A stretch of 64,000 nucleotides of DNA from Pocillopora verrucosa (Eukaryota; Cnidaria; Anthozoa; Scleractinia; Pocilloporidae): the NCBI RefSeq assembly GCF_036669915.1, contig NC_089325.1:1941404-2005403 (forward strand), in the 5' to 3' direction. A program made the position numbers and the translations under genes. The notes under the pieces were generated by a model. That model saw only the letters and a program-made list of their open reading frames with translations, did not search any database and was not told the origin of the DNA. Each line of letters begins with the position of its first letter. The stretch's first letter is position 1. Below, piece after piece: positions 11,971 through 25,100 of this stretch.

Positions 11971-12464
11971 CCGTTTGATAGAGCGATTGATCTACTTTAG
12001 CGTCTAATACAGCTAATAATAGCTGATGTAGCCATGTAGCTAATAATCTAGCTAAGGTAGATTGCTACATAAGTTAAACAATACACATCATGACCATTGC
12101 AATTTCTTTGAATGTGATTGGTGGATGAATTGCTTCATTTTTCGCTAATTATGCTGTAGAGTTAGGAGCAGACAGTGTAATCGGATCTTTGGTCTTGATA
12201 GGAAAGTAACGATCGCAGTGCGTATACGCAAATGAATCCAATAATCAGATGGATTATAAGTAACCATAGCAACATCTTACTATCCAAAAATCTCAAGGAT
12301 TGTTAGGGTGGAGTATCTAAATTTTGGAATAACAAGCCCTACTTTTTGAAATAGTGATGGTTAAAGTGAATTGAAGCGTAACAGGAATCGGTGTCTTCCG
12401 ATTCCGGTCAGTAATCGTACTCGTGATTAATAAATCGTGCTTTTTCATGGCGATCGTCCAATTC

Positions 12465-12520
12465 TGTTAGTCACTAGTATGATTACAGACCGAATTGAAC
12501 TCCACTCGATCTTACTACCC
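12465..12520 (+). repeat. Short dispersed repeat shared with 52531-52573
   Basis: ATTACAGACCGAATTGAACT followed by CCACTCGATC is matched near 52535 by ATTAAAGACTGATTGGACTCCACTCGATC. It is an interspersed fragment; class unknown. Confidence 0.5.
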
Positions 12521-14449
12521 TAGCAGAAAAGTGATGGCAACATGTTGGTATTAAATGATGATGTATGATGTCAGTATGACTGTTAAAGTGTTACGCCTTT
12601 GTATTTTGACACTAAGCATCATACACGCGCGCTATTTTGCCTCCACTACTCAATCAGGCACGCTAAGTGTTGATAGCTGGGTGCGTTGGCCAGCCAAGCC
12701 ATCGTACCGTTTATTTAGCACCAACATGCTTACAAGAGTTTATTATTAGTGCGATTTAAGGCAACTAAATGCACCAAAGCCGGAAACGATGACCCTTAGA
12801 AACCAACAGATGGGAAAAAAGGGGAACGTGTACCCCAAAACAAGGCAGTGGTGCCACCCTCGTGTATCCTCTGATCTTTTGATCCTATGAATAACATGAT
12901 GTACACAGGTAGATAACATTTACTTGAGGAGATATGCGAGTACAATTCTAATTAAAACCTGATTTGAACATGATAATATTTCAGGAAAAAAAACTAAATT
13001 ACGAAATAAATTTCAATGAAAACGAAACCTTACAACTTAAGGTTACTTCTCACCTTCGCAGGAAGAAAATTCGTACGCGCGCTAATTTTACTAAAATCCC
13101 AGCAAACTTTGCATCAGAAGAAAGCTTAATAACTGCAGTTTACGATAAATGTGTCAGGAGCCGGTAGGGCGTGAAATGACCGAGGGTTCTTCTATTGAAT
13201 TTATCGGGTATGGATATCGCAGCACGAGCAAAATGGCTATTCACAAGGCATCAATCAACAGAAGTATGGCAAGCTTTTTCGATATGCTGATTGGTTGTCT
13301 AGATATTGGCATCTAAGTTGGAGCAGCTAAAAATGTGCGAGGCGTTTTGCGTAAATGGACGCCACGGGACAAATATTTCAAATATCAAAATTTCCGACAT
13401 ACTTTCGTTTGTCATTATTCCTGGAATGTTTTGGCGATATTTAAGGAGAAAATCGGTCAAATCTAAATACCCTATAAATTCGCTTGAAGCGGATGTCTTC
13501 GTCCTAAAATGAAATGCGAGATTTTAGCTCCTAAAGGTTCGCATTCTTGACAGAATGGTACTCTTTCTCTCATCTTTGAGCCTGTTTTTGTTGTTGTTTA
13601 TTTATTTTTTACCGGGCTTTCGTCCGGTTTTAATTTTTTCATCAGCAAATAATTTTCCATAAGTAAAGAACTTCCACATGTGAATTTTGTAAAGTGCGCG
13701 ATGCAAACAAAATATGCAAATAAATTGAAAAACGAGCCCCAAGATGAGCGGTTGCCGCGAAAATTTGCCCAAGGGACTCGCCAGGTACGAGATTATGACA
13801 CCTTCCTGATTTTACTGACTTTTACTTCAAATACGTTTTTCTAAATGACTCGGGTGCTGTCAAAGGTTTTAGAATTTTTTTACTGGGAACGTTAGGTTAA
13901 ACGTTTGAATTCAGTTTAGTGAAATACAAGGAAAAACGATTCTTTCGGCCTCTGAGGATAGGATTAAAATTGACAAGGCGAAGGCTGACAGCGGAATGCG
14001 TCTCCCTACTAACGACCTCAAATTACAAACTGCGACCCCATAACTCGATGCACACCTCGCGCCCGCCTCCAGTCCTCTGATACGTGCTAGCAAAATATTA
14101 ATTAATGCTGATTGTGATTATCACAAATCACATGTTATGGAACTGGATAAATTATGTCAAGGAAAAAGTAAAAGATTACCTTTATATATCTGAATGCGTT
14201 TGATCGATGGATATTAAAATTCTATTTTTTTACTAGTATCGATTCTTGGATCCTGTATTTGTTCCTTGAGATGAAGGTGGTCCGATGAAAGACTGTTATT
14301 GGTAGTAGAGACTGAAGTTTCGACAACTTTTCGTCAGAATTGATGGTCTCGATCAATTAGCCGCAATCATACCCGCGAACAACAAATCAGGCTCCCGCTT
14401 CTTTGTCTTCCAAATTTGTCGATCACTTGTAATGAATTGAAGGGGGTAG

Positions 14450-14487
<38 letters not shown>

Positions 14488-14510
14488 TATAGCAGGGTAA
14501 TTCGGTATTG

Positions 14511-14584
14511 TCAACTGAGTTAATAACGTAAATTGGCCACCGTAAAGAGTTTCTAAAGTTGACGTTCGAGCGTGAGCCCTTCGT
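14511..14584 (+). repeat. Dispersed repeat, copy 2
   Basis: CAACTGAGTTAATAACGTAA, then ATTGGCCACCGTAAAGAGTTTC and GACGTTCGAGCG. It matches 11904-11970 almost base for base. Confidence 0.6.
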
Positions 14585-15709
14585 GAGAACAAATCATCAC
14601 GATTTATGGCTGAAAAAACAAGGGTTCTCGACGTCCCACTCTAAATAAACTGTTGTCGACAAATTCAGAATTACTCTCCCGCCTTTTGTTCTTTGCTTTA
14701 TTGTGAAAAAAAAGTCTCACCTCCTCCTTTCATCAAAAATGTCACACCTTTTCTCGTGTAGATGCCTTTAAATTAATACCATGTTCGCGTTCGCTCTGAG
14801 GTCTTCCATATTTTCTCTTAAAATTTTCCCTTGAAGTTATTCCTAAACTGACGCTCACAAAAGTTGATTGATTATGCTCCTAGTATAGCTATCTTTATGT
14901 GCACGTCTCAATTATAAATATTTACATCTCTCGCTTTTGTTTGCGTGTTTAGAACAGTGTAAGCTTGGTTAAAAAGCTTCTGTGTCTCTCGTGGCCCGAT
15001 TGGTTCAGGTGTGTTCAGCTTTTAGAGGGTAGCAAAAGGAAGAGGGTTGGGGAATGATCTAGTTTCGCGCACAAATTTTGGAAAAAAACGTGCGTCACGT
15101 GTACTCTGAACAGTCTTTTACACATCGCGAATTTTAAAGGGAAAGCTTCAAATCTGACTATAACTTGCCCTCCTGTATAACTCCAGCGCTGCGTACTTAT
15201 TTTGGGCTTAATTATGCGTCACGCGTAAACACTTTTCTAGCCTCTTATACGTACTCTATCAACCCTTACTTCGAGGAAATTTGAGTTTTTTTGCTTCTGA
15301 CTCACGCACAGTAAAGAAGCTTGTCAGAGGTGAACAGTAGGTTATCGACCCCGCCACAGACGTGCTCTTTGAAAAGGATTCCTTAAAATAGTATAGACAG
15401 CAGCACTTAGAAAAAAAACTGATGAGTTTATGTTATCGAAATTATTTCTTTGTCGTTTCGAATTGAGAATAAGCTGAAGTTGCTGTTGTTTTCCGTTTTA
15501 TTGTTAGGAAAAGTCTCGCCTCCATAATCAAACTAAAATATCACACCTAGTCTCGCGTGTATGCTTCTGATTCAATCTTTTGTTCGCGTGTTTAATTAAT
15601 GGGCGTGTTTCTGCATATTCGTATTAAGTGTCACTAGTATATAAGACTCCCCTAAAAATCATCACAGGATCTGAACTCGCAACAAGCGTAGGTTGAGAAA
15701 CGTTTAATC

Positions 15710-18363
15710 ATGAATCTCTTTCTTGTGTCATTGGTGGTTCTGTTATTTTTGGATCTTTCCCTGCAAGAACGCAGCAAAACTATAAAGTAAGTCTCCATTT
15801 ACATTTCATTTTCAAACAGAGTGAGCAGCCATACGCTCTGCGAAGAGTTTACGCTGAAAACGCGTGAAAAGTGAACAACTTATGCTCTACCCCATTCACA
15901 CTAAACGAAAACAGGTTTCATAGATGTTTTGGCAAACACAGTTTGAAATTGTACCCTTGATAGAGGCTACTTACAACGCAGTTTATCTACTTCCAATTTA
16001 GAACGAAGAAAACAAAAATTAGAGGCTACTTAGATATGTTTTGCTGGTGTTATTTTCGTTGCAATTTTTGTCCATGAATTTATAACATAGTGATGCTTAA
16101 CTAGGCAAAACGTAGTTCGCAAGTTAGAAAAGATCAGAATCGAAAGAAATGAAGAAATAGACATTGAAAACAAAGTTTTCACTGTAAAGAGTCTTAACAG
16201 TTTATCTCCAAATAACAAAATTTAAGATCAAGTTCTTCAACCGCAGAGCATAGAGTTCAAGATATGCTATCTTCTATGTATCGAAAGAACCATGTCATCT
16301 AACTAGATATTTGTTGCGTTTCAGGTCAGACAGTATCAGGGAAAGCAGTTTTCTTCGACAGAGGGTATGTGGATGATAAAATGATTATGATAATCGTAAT
16401 AGAGTTAAGGCTGTAAAGTTAATTTCACTATCGGAATGAGTTCAATAGACTTGCGTTTTGCGCCTAATTTTTTTTCGCTGGTATGTGATGAGTATCAATG
16501 GTTGCGATTTTTTTACGTGCGTACCATGGTGGATGCATTTTTCACGTGAATTATTAAAAGATAACGACATGATTCCTCGTGAAATTTGGTGTACATCAGC
16601 ACTTGTAAATTTTTTAATGACTACCAAAAGCCACCCACCCTACGGGCTCAAGCAATTTTTTCGTCCTTGGATAATTTACTTTATAGACAAATTGCAATCG
16701 AAATCATGTTGTTATACGAATAAATTGTTATGATGACTTACAGTACGTGGATTTTCTACCTGTTCATGGCTTTTGTGAAGCCAGGCGGTAAAACAACACG
16801 CAATGCACTTATTTTTGCAATCATTTATTTTTTAGAGTTACAATTTGCTATGGAGTATTGTCAAGGAGGGAGGTTATCGTGGACTGGCAGAGTGCCAAAC
16901 GTTATTTCAGAACGAGATTTGGAACTGTTCATTGCACGACAAGAATGTATTTCAGAAGTTACCCATCTTTTTTAAAAGAACTTTGCCCCAAGGTAAGTTG
17001 AGTTTGAACTTTGTTTACATTGTAAGCAATGCCCATGCGGTACTTACGTATTTAATAGCTTGAGATTAAGTCTGATCTGGACCGCGCCATTTTTGCTAAG
17101 AAACGCCTCGAATTTTCACCCGAGTTCTTGTAGAAGCTTTTTAAAGATCCTGTCAGCAAAATCCAGTAGAGCAAATTCAAAATGTCTTTTTTTATTGCTC
17201 TGTAATGAAGAATTTGGAATTCGGAATTCCTTACCCAGTAAAAATAGGCATTTTCAACTTTTTTCTTGAAAGACGTTGTAACACATTATGAAACACGCCG
17301 TCTACGTGAATCACACACACATATATATATATATATCAAAGCTGTCTGTTTAAAGAATATCTTGTGTTTCATGACCGTGCTCCGTGGACGCTCTTCCTTA
17401 CCCACTTCTCTTTTTCATTGCAGCAACTCGAGAAACAGCTTTCCTTCACGCCATTAGTGCAGCTGCTATTACTCACGAACTAACTGTGCAGTGCAGACAG
17501 AACAGAATACCCGGATGCAGGTGCGGAAAAACAAGAAAACAACAAAAAGGAAAGAGCGACTGGCAGTGGGGAGGATGCAGTGACGACATCAAGTTCGGAG
17601 AGAAGGAAACGAGACGGTTTATTGACAAACTGGAGAAAGGAAACGACGCTCGTACAGCGTTCAACCTGCACAATAATCAAGTAGGAAGAAAGGTAGTTTT
17701 TTTATAATTTTTTTTCTGTTTCTTTATCTGTAAAAAATGTTAACTCAAATCTTGTTATCATCACTGTGCTATGATTGTATGCCAAACCTCTTTTTTTTTC
17801 AAAAATTGACGGAAAAGCAAATTTATTCGGGATGTTTATTGTCATGAATGTAACCGAGAATTGATGTTCCTTTTTTCATTCATCCAATTTAGGTGGTCCG
17901 CTCAAAGCTGAGAAAAGAGTGTAGATGCCATGGCGTTACCGGAAGCTGTACCATGAAAACCTGCTGGAAAGAACTGGCTCTTTTTAACGTGGTTGGACAG
18001 GAGCTAAAAAGAAAATACCGCTCAGCCATTCGGGTGTCATTCATTAATAGCAAACTTCACAGACGAGACAACAACCGTGACAGACTGGTGACCAGGAAAC
18101 AGAAGAAATTGGTTTATCTTAACTCGTCCCCAGACTTCTGCGTGCGTAATTCGACCGCGGGCTTACCTGGATTGCGAGGAAGGACATGCGTAAGTGACCT
18201 TGAATCCGAAGATGAGTGCAGATCGCTATGTAATTCTTGTAATCTGCCGCATCGGACAGCAGAACGTTACAGGCAGGTCAAATGTAGATGTAAGTTCGTG
18301 TGGTGCTGTACTGTTAAATGCGAATTATGTACCAAAAAGTATTCCCTCACAACTTGTGGATGA
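15710..18363 (+). CDS. Wnt8-type secreted signalling ligand
   Basis: Five exons: 15710-15786 (signal peptide MNLFLVSLVVLLFLDLSLQ), 16325-16364, 16836-16992, 17424-17692 and 17893-18363, about 337 residues with all phases compatible. Exon 3 has ECQ-x-LF-x-x-x-IWNCS. Exon 4 has LPQATRETAFLHAIS, CRCG, WQWGGCSDDIKFGE and DART-type NLHNNQVGRK. Exon 5 has the palmitoleoylation site CHGVTGSC, LVYLNSSPDFC and the terminal cysteine-rich CRCKFVWCCTVKCELC. ATRET-x-F-x-HAIS, WGGCSD-x-x-x-FGE and NLHNN-x-x-GR point to the Wnt8 subfamily. Family knowledge: lipidated Wnt ligands bind Frizzled/LRP and specify axial polarity in cnidarians. Exon 2 (40 bases) is the least certain, supported by its splice sites and phase. 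Cnidarians have more than one Wnt8, so the paralogue is not assigned. Confidence 0.88.
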
Positions 18364-19079
18364 AAAAGGATTGACAACGTGCTCGTTTTGAAATCTACAT
18401 ATAGCACTGCGTGTACATGGTTTTCTTTGTTACTGTTTGTGTTATTGCACACAGGCAAAATATCAAGCCGTTAATTTACAATAGTGATGTGTGAATTGTA
18501 TAGTAATCGATCGATCGCGGAGTATTGTTAATTGGCCCGTGAAAATAAGTTTTCTGAAGCAATAAAGATGTTGTAGATTTACTCGAGATTTTTGATTGTT
18601 TTTGGCGAATACTGGGAGGGAATTTAAATTTTAAATCTACAACAGAAGGACAGAAGCCTTGTTGAGATTCATATATTATTCAATCCTCAACTGAGTCGAA
18701 GTGAAGAACAAACGTACGGCCACCAATCTCGATGACTTTCAAAGACTTCGCGACAAAAAAAGGAGCCATTTTGTATTCCCCTTTTAATCATTTCACACCT
18801 AGATATCTCGGTTCGTTTGATATGATTATTTCTCGAATCCCGCTCCTCAAAATCGCAGATTCCCGAGTCCCGCTTATTATAACCATCCCGCATCCCGCTC
18901 CCCTCTTATTGTAAATTCCCGGATCCCGGCCTTTAAATTAGCCATATCCCGGATCCCGAAAAGACCAATTATGGACCCTCATACAAATGTGGTGAGGATT
19001 ACCAAAGAAAACCCTGCAAGTGTTAGCGCACAGCTGCTAAGAGAATTTCTCAGTTCAGCGTAGCGTTCAGTGGTAACGA
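18364..19079. other. Wnt8 3' UTR and repeat-derived DNA before the tRNA
   Basis: The interval begins with the Wnt8 3' UTR, including an AATAAA at 18561-18566. From about 18830 to 18960 it contains repeated TCCCG-rich blocks (CCCGCATCCCGCTCCC, CCCGGATCCCG) that look like a dispersed repeat. Confidence 0.5.
18561..18566 (+). terminator. AATAAA polyadenylation signal candidate for Wnt8
   Basis: A canonical AATAAA about 200 bases after the Wnt8 stop codon, followed by TTGTAG- and GTTTTTGG-like GT/T-rich sequence. It is the best placed signal on this strand. Confidence 0.5.

Positions 19080-19153
<74 letters not shown>
19080..19153 (+). tRNA. tRNA-Asn (anticodon GTT)
   Basis: A 74-base cloverleaf. 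Acceptor GTCTCCG pairs with CGGGGAC (one G-T), with discriminator G. The D-arm A-box is TGGCGCAATCGG. The anticodon stem is TTCGG/CCGAA with loop CTGTTAA, anticodon at 19114-19116. The T-arm contains GGTTCAAGCC. A T-run at 19156-19160 serves as a pol III terminator. There is no intron. It looks functional, and no CCA is encoded, as expected for a nuclear gene. Confidence 0.95.
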
Positions 19154-19154
<1 letters not shown>

Positions 19155-19555
19155 ATTTTTGTCAGGCCTCAATGGTGAAAGCCTATTAGATCCTGTAAAG
19201 AGCACTTGACAAAGGTCATTATCATTTTTGTAGTCGACTCTGAATCCTTTTAATCCTTTTGCCTGCCTCTCCCCCTTTTTTCTTGGTCATCTAAAATTCG
19301 TAAGAGCACCTTTATTTCTATGAACACGTGCACTTGACAAGTATTTTGTTTCACAGATAGATGTGTGAACTCGATTTTATCACTAGGACTCGATAGGGTA
19401 TGGATGTCTGAGCAATACGAATAACCCTCGAAAAATCGAGAAGTAATTCATTTGAACTTATTTCACATAAGGCTGGTTTTCATTTGCGACAAAGTCAGAG
19501 TTGGTTAAGGCGATATGATTCAAAGAAAATCAAACTTATGGAATCAGAAGAAATG

Positions 19556-19697
19556 TGGTCCCCTACCATCCAGTGAAAACTGGATTGTCGGATTGAAAGC
19601 GATCGGATGGCATGAGTACTCGAATTTTGATTGGTTTATTTTTTCACCTCTGCCTGCGACTCCGACAATTCAGTTTTCACTGGATCATAAGCTTTGG
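19556..19697. mobile_element. Short inverted-repeat element (hairpin MITE)
   Basis: The left end CATCCAGTGAAAACTGGATT continues with GTCGGA; the right end is TCCGACAATTCAG followed by TTTTCACTGGAT. The inverted ends are about 25 bp and the whole element about 140 bp with no coding capacity. Confidence 0.6.
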
Positions 19698-19812
19698 AGT
19701 CATGAGGGGAATCGGAAGTAAATGAACAGTTCCGACTTTTCTGACACCGATTCCAGTCAGCTTATGATACCGTTTACGACTGCGATTTTCACTTTGTCGA
19801 TGGCGCTCTTTC

Positions 19813-19910
19813 GACTGAGACTATGAGTAAGACTGTGGTGTAAGCCTCCTTGAACTTGATAGACTGAGACTATGAGTAAGACTGTGGTGTAAGCCCCCCT
19901 GAACTTGATA
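19813..19910. repeat. 49-bp tandem duplication
   Basis: Two adjacent near-identical units beginning GACTGAGACTATGAGTAAGA and ending GAACTTGATA, differing at a few bases (CTCCTT against CCCCCT). Confidence 0.85.
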
Positions 19911-21031
19911 GTGACTTTATTCGGAAAATCAGAACAACTCAAGACCTCACGACAGAACATAACACTGTTTTAGACCAAAGGCCGTTAAAAATCATGATCC
20001 AAATAAAATATCTACCTCGAAAAAAAAAACTACTGATTGCCACCCTTTGTCTTTGTGATCCGTGTCAAAGTGGAAGATTTCAAGCAAATTCGATCGCAAC
20101 AGCAAAACTGAACTGAATAACGCCAATTTGAGTCTGACGCCAGGCAAGAGAAAATTAGGTGCGCATAAAGTTGTGGCGCATTTTATACATGTTACCGACA
20201 CAAAAGCATTTCCATACTAGATCTGATCATTTTTTACTTTATTACAATGTATGTAACCTTTAAATAAAAAAATAAAATTCGAGATTTCTAATCAGGATGC
20301 ACATTGTTGTATTTTTCTTGAAAATTTTCATGAACAGGCCCGAAGTGTCGTTTTATTTTAAAATGAAATAAAATCGTGAAACCAAAGAGTGATACAATCA
20401 TATACAGAAACAAACGAAACGCTATGGATTCAGAAAGAGATCGAAATAAAAGTGCTTCTCTGGATTTCTGTTTAGTAAGTCTACAAATTGATTTCGTGCA
20501 CATGGGCGTTTTGCTTCAGAACTGAAAAAGACCGACCTTCGCTTACGCAGTTGCATGATTTGGAGGTTACAATCTACCATTGAAAGTTATTAATTCAACC
20601 CCTATTTTAAACGATGAGATATTGTTATGCTCCTCTAAATAAGAAGTGATAATATCCGTATTGTTGGTGCCTTTTGTGATTGAAATTAAAATAGCTATTT
20701 TCTATCGATCTTGAAATCTTTTCCTGTTTAAATTTTTACACTTGTCGTCTAGTAATTCATCTAAATCGAATGGGTCGCACTGCCGGCAAGGAAAATCAGG
20801 GCTCTTTGAAGTATTCATATCATATAGATGGATGAATTCTTCACCGTTTAGAAGGTTTTATTCAAAACTGAAAAGAAGACGGTCTCTCACGTTCTGCAAG
20901 TTTGGTATATTTGATTGAGCTTTCGATAGCTTTGGTGGCAGTTTTGTAGGGAAGACATTTTTATAATTTCCCGCCAAATGAGGTTTTCACAATGCGCGCG
21001 ACCCTGCTTGCTTAAGCATTGTGAATGGCGT

Positions 21032-22168
21032 TCATTGGTGACCACTACGACGAGAACGTGGATTGCCACAGAGGAATATCATGGCGATCCTACGGGCAAT
21101 TCTGATGGTAATCCTGGTGGGGGGTCTAAGGGCCATATCTAAGGACCATTCTTGAGGCGATCCTAAGGGTGCTCCTGAGAGCGATCCTGAGGGTGATCCT
21201 GAGGACGATACTAAGTGCGATCCTGAGGGAAATCCTGAGGGCAACTCTGAGCGCAATCCTGCGGACGATCCTGAGAGCAATCCTGAGGGTGATCCTGAGG
21301 GCAATCCTGAGGACGATCCTGAGAGCAATCCTGAGGGTGATCTTGAGGACGACTCTAAGTGCGATCTTGAGGGCAATCCTGAGGGCAATCTTGAGGGCAA
21401 TCCTGAGGGCGATCCTGAGAGAAATCTTGAGGGAGATCGAGAGCGCAATCTTACGGGTGCGCTTTTGCTTTTTTCAATTTTTAGTTCTTTTCTACCTAGA
21501 CCCTTGTCGTAGTCGACATCAAGCAACGCTAATAATCCACGACGGTTTTCTAAAGTTTGCGATAGCCCTTTTATGGTGCGAGAGACTTCGAACACAATTT
21601 CTCTAGAACCGCTTTCCATCAATGCTGCTACTTTCTCAGCCGATGAGTCATCCAGTGTGGCTCTAAGTTGTTGTTCGACATGTCGCTTCAATGCCAACCA
21701 ATGGCGAATAATGGAGAAAACAGACTTATCTGTTGCTGATTCACCAGGTGATTGAGCGGCCTTCTTTAATAACTGAAATGTTGTGTACACTGCTTTTTCG
21801 ACTTCTTCTGATGTTATTGTACCACGAATAACCTCCTGCACTAGGCGATGTACTTTCATGCATCCAGCAGACTTCCTCTGGAAAAGTGAAAACTTGGTCA
21901 AAACTTCTACTATATGGTTATTCGTGAAGGGGAGTTCTATTTTGTTTTTAGATACAACGTCAGAGGAAAGCATCTCTGCATTGATGAGTCCTTCATAGAT
22001 TTCATCTGGATCAAGGAAAGCAGCTGCATGTACGAACCTGGTTGCAATTTCTCCACATTTTGAGTTCCTTACGTACTCAAAGTTCAGTAACCATGTAGTG
22101 TGGACTGAAAGACGATTCAAGGAGTCATACTCCCTCGAGGGATTTGCCCGATGCTCGCTTAGCAGCTT
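21032..22168 (-). pseudogene. NLR copy 1, 3' half: winged-helix region and repeat-encoded tail
   Basis: The open frame resumes right after the LINE (LLSEHRANPSREYDSLNRLS) and carries the helical region after NB-ARC, including VRNSKCGEIATRFVHAAAFL and the MHD-like position CMKVHRLVQEVIRG. After KSKSAPVRLRSRSPS it runs into about 100 residues of Ser-Gly-Ser-Pro four-residue repeats encoded by the 12-bp minisatellite, then ends at 21032. The paralogue NLR copy 2 stops just before its minisatellite, so this tail is probably an accidental read-through. Confidence 0.75.
21085..21460. repeat. 12-bp minisatellite, unit GATCCTGAGGGC
   Basis: About thirty diverged 12-bp units (GATCCTGAGGGC, AATCCTGAGGAC, GATCCTGAGAGC and similar). 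Because the unit is a multiple of three and stop-poor, both strands are open: minus gives S-G-S-P type repeats, plus gives R-A-I-L type repeats. The tract overlaps the 3' coding end of NLR copy 1. Confidence 0.9.
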
Positions 22169-25100
22169 TAATTTTAATCTTCTAATTTTAATCTTTATTA
22201 AGTCATAAGATAAATAATCACATATCCTATGTTACAACATTAAAAGAAGGTATATATATAAATTACAGAGAAAATCAAGATAAAAATTATAAGACTAGAT
22301 TATGTTTAAAAATTAAGCGATTAACAAACGTGTTTTTGAACCTATCAGTGTTTATTTTAGGATGGTGACTTGTCTCTTTCCTCAGATTGTACTTGGTTAA
22401 TTTCTTTTTTGGCATTATAGCTCTTAAAGGGTGTATTGTATTATTAAAAACATTCTTGAAGATACGCGTGTCCTGTTGAACTAACAATTCATAAACATTA
22501 ATGTGATCGGATGTATACTTGCGCTTATAACATCGATCTAAGAAACATTGGATTGTTGTTAATTCGGAATTTACAGCGCCAAATACGGACAGCCCGTATA
22601 ATATATTTGGTAGAACCAGATTTAGAAACAGATGGTCTATTTCGGCCTGATTGTACCCTTCTTTCCTTAAAGATCTTAAAATGAACAGGCACTTGTTTGC
22701 TTTAATTAGTTTTTCCCGAATATGTGTTATGAACCTACTGTCTTCCTGAAATGTTACCCCTAAAATAGTAAGCTCTTTTGTCTGTGGTATTCCAGACACC
22801 ATCGGAAACTCTATTGTACAACCTTTCTTGCGGAAAATGATTTCCTTGCACTTAGATGGATTGCTACACATACCATTACTTCTAGACCACTGGGAAAACT
22901 GATTAATCAGTGCGATAGAATTGTCATTATCACCTATCACAGGCGAGATAATGGTTGTATCATCTGCATATTTTACCAGCACGCTCTTATTGTCCAAGTG
23001 TATCTCTAAATCACTGAGAAAGACATTGAACAAGTGCGGCCCGCTGACACTTCCTTGGGTGGTACCTTTGTTGACACTTTTCCATTTTCCAATAAACCCA
23101 TTTCTAATGACTCTCTGCTGCCTGTCTTCCAAAAAGCTTAGATACCAGTTAACTATAAAAGGATTTAGGGGGAGTTGCTTCAATTTGTGTGAGAGGAGAT
23201 CGTGTTTCACACTATCAAAAGCCTTGCTGAAATCCATAGCGAATAGGCGTACCGCTTTGCACTCTGGGATATCAAGATATTGATTGACAGTATGTTGGAT
23301 AGTCAGTAGAGCATTGGTACAGCTCCCTCCCTCTATGTATGCAAACTGTGAGATCCCAGAATGTTCATCGAAGGTCTCCCTTGCGTGTGTTCCTAAGACA
23401 GCTTTCTCAAAGCACCTTGCGATGACAGGTGTCACATTTATTCCGCGGAAGTCTGATATTCCCTTAGGTATATCAACCTTCGGCAAGGGGTACAGGTCTG
23501 ACTTTTTCCAAGAGACAGGCCAGGCGTGTGTTCTAAGAGACAGATTCCAAATCCAGGTGATCACTGGAACGAATAGCTCGGCGTGGTCTTTCCATATAGT
23601 ATACGGGATGCCATCTGGTCCGGTTGCTGTTTTCTTTATACGCATAAGAGAATTCAGGACTTGTCGCTCTGAGATTTCTGGGACTTCCTGATCTTCACTA
23701 ATCTCCAGAGGTGTTGGCTTTCTGTAGGCGTGGTCAGTACATAGGTCACCAAAGTAGTCATTTAACGCGTTGAGTTCGTAGTGGCCAAGAGATAGAGAAA
23801 TCACCGGCTTGCGGCGCTGAGATGTTTTATCCACTTTTTTCCACCAATCCCGAGTTCCAATAGAGGCGATAAAGTCCCTTCTGTTTCTGAAAATCACTTC
23901 AGAGATCCTTTTATTCATAACTTTAAGACGGTCTAGATTACTGAGTGATATGCGTGATTTGGCTCGTATCATCGATCGAACGAGCGGAGTCATCCAGCCC
24001 GGGTCTCTTGAAGACATGCGCACTGTTTTCAGAGGCATGCAGCTATCCAGGTGCCCTAGGATGGTATTTTCGAGCCTACCAACCACTTCATCGACATCAG
24101 TTTCCTGTATCATATCATCCCAGTTTTCCTTCGCCAACGCGATATACAGATCACGCTTTCTATGAGCCCTTTGGTCACGCACGTATACTTTACGGCGGAT
24201 AGGTGGAAGCTTTATACCGGGTGGTAAAATAACTCCCATGTGATCCGTCTTGGAGAGCATGTGAAAGGGATAGCACTTTGAAAAGAGATCCGTGCGGTTC
24301 GTGAAACAGTTGTCCAAACAAGAATTCCCTCTGGTGGGGAAATTAACCAGAGCATTCCAACCAGACATTTCTTCGAAGCGTTTGATATCCAGTTTGTTGA
24401 CATCGCCACCGCACAACACAACTGTTTGTGGATGTTTGTCTAGTATATTATCCACGGTATTTACAAGATGATTCATTAGATCGATCTCTGCATAATTAAA
24501 TTTTGGGGGATGATAAACTCCACATATTACAAATCGATGTCCCTTGGGAAGTCGCAGAGTTATACAAATTAATTCATAAAGACTAGAGCGGTAAACATCC
24601 TCTACTGCAAGATTGTTCCTGATGTATATAGCAATCCCACCCTTATTGCGCATATCTCTGCCATTCCAATTTCTGTCTCTACGAAAGATGGAATAGTTCT
24701 CAATATTTACAATCGCATCCGGTTGTGCCGGTTTGAGGTGTGTTTCCGATACGACACAAACATCAATATCTTTAGATCGCAAGTCAGCCTCAAGTCCAAC
24801 CGCCGCACGCACTTTGTTCTTAGTTTTTGCGAGACTGCAAATATTGATGAACATACACTTGGGAACGGCAAACTCCGAGCAATCGGTAGATGATTTAGTA
24901 GGCTCTCGAGGAATAGCTGTAAGATATCTGTTCTTAGCGGGATCTTGGAAGCGATAAGGTCTAGCAAACCGCCGGGTTTTAACAACTTCAATGGGTCGAC
25001 ATCTGTCGGAGTGTTGCGATGCAGAGATATTTTTAGTACTTTTCCCCAATCTTCGTAATCCCGGACCTCTGTATTTCAGAATTCCCAGGGATTTAAGGGT

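Larger units (their letters stand above)
9189..15709. other. Gene-poor interval between KCTD gene and Wnt8
   Basis: No supported exon. It holds dispersed repeat pieces at 11904-11970, 12465-12520 and 14511-14584, listed separately, and otherwise unique AT-rich DNA. The part close to 15700 presumably contains the Wnt promoter and 5' UTR; no clear core element is visible. Confidence 0.45.
19161..21031. other. Gene-free interval with small repeats
   Basis: No exon recognised. It holds the short inverted-repeat element at 19556-19697 and the 49-bp tandem duplication at 19813-19910, listed separately. Confidence 0.5.

Noticed and set aside
16458-16733. 91-residue plus-strand frame in the Wnt8 intron
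   Set aside because: No domain and no fit to the Wnt exon phases; it lies wholly in intron 2.
21169-21606. Plus-strand R-A-I-L repeat protein (and the similar one at 39298-39825)
   Set aside because: Both are antisense readings of the 12-bp minisatellite, open only because the unit lacks stops.
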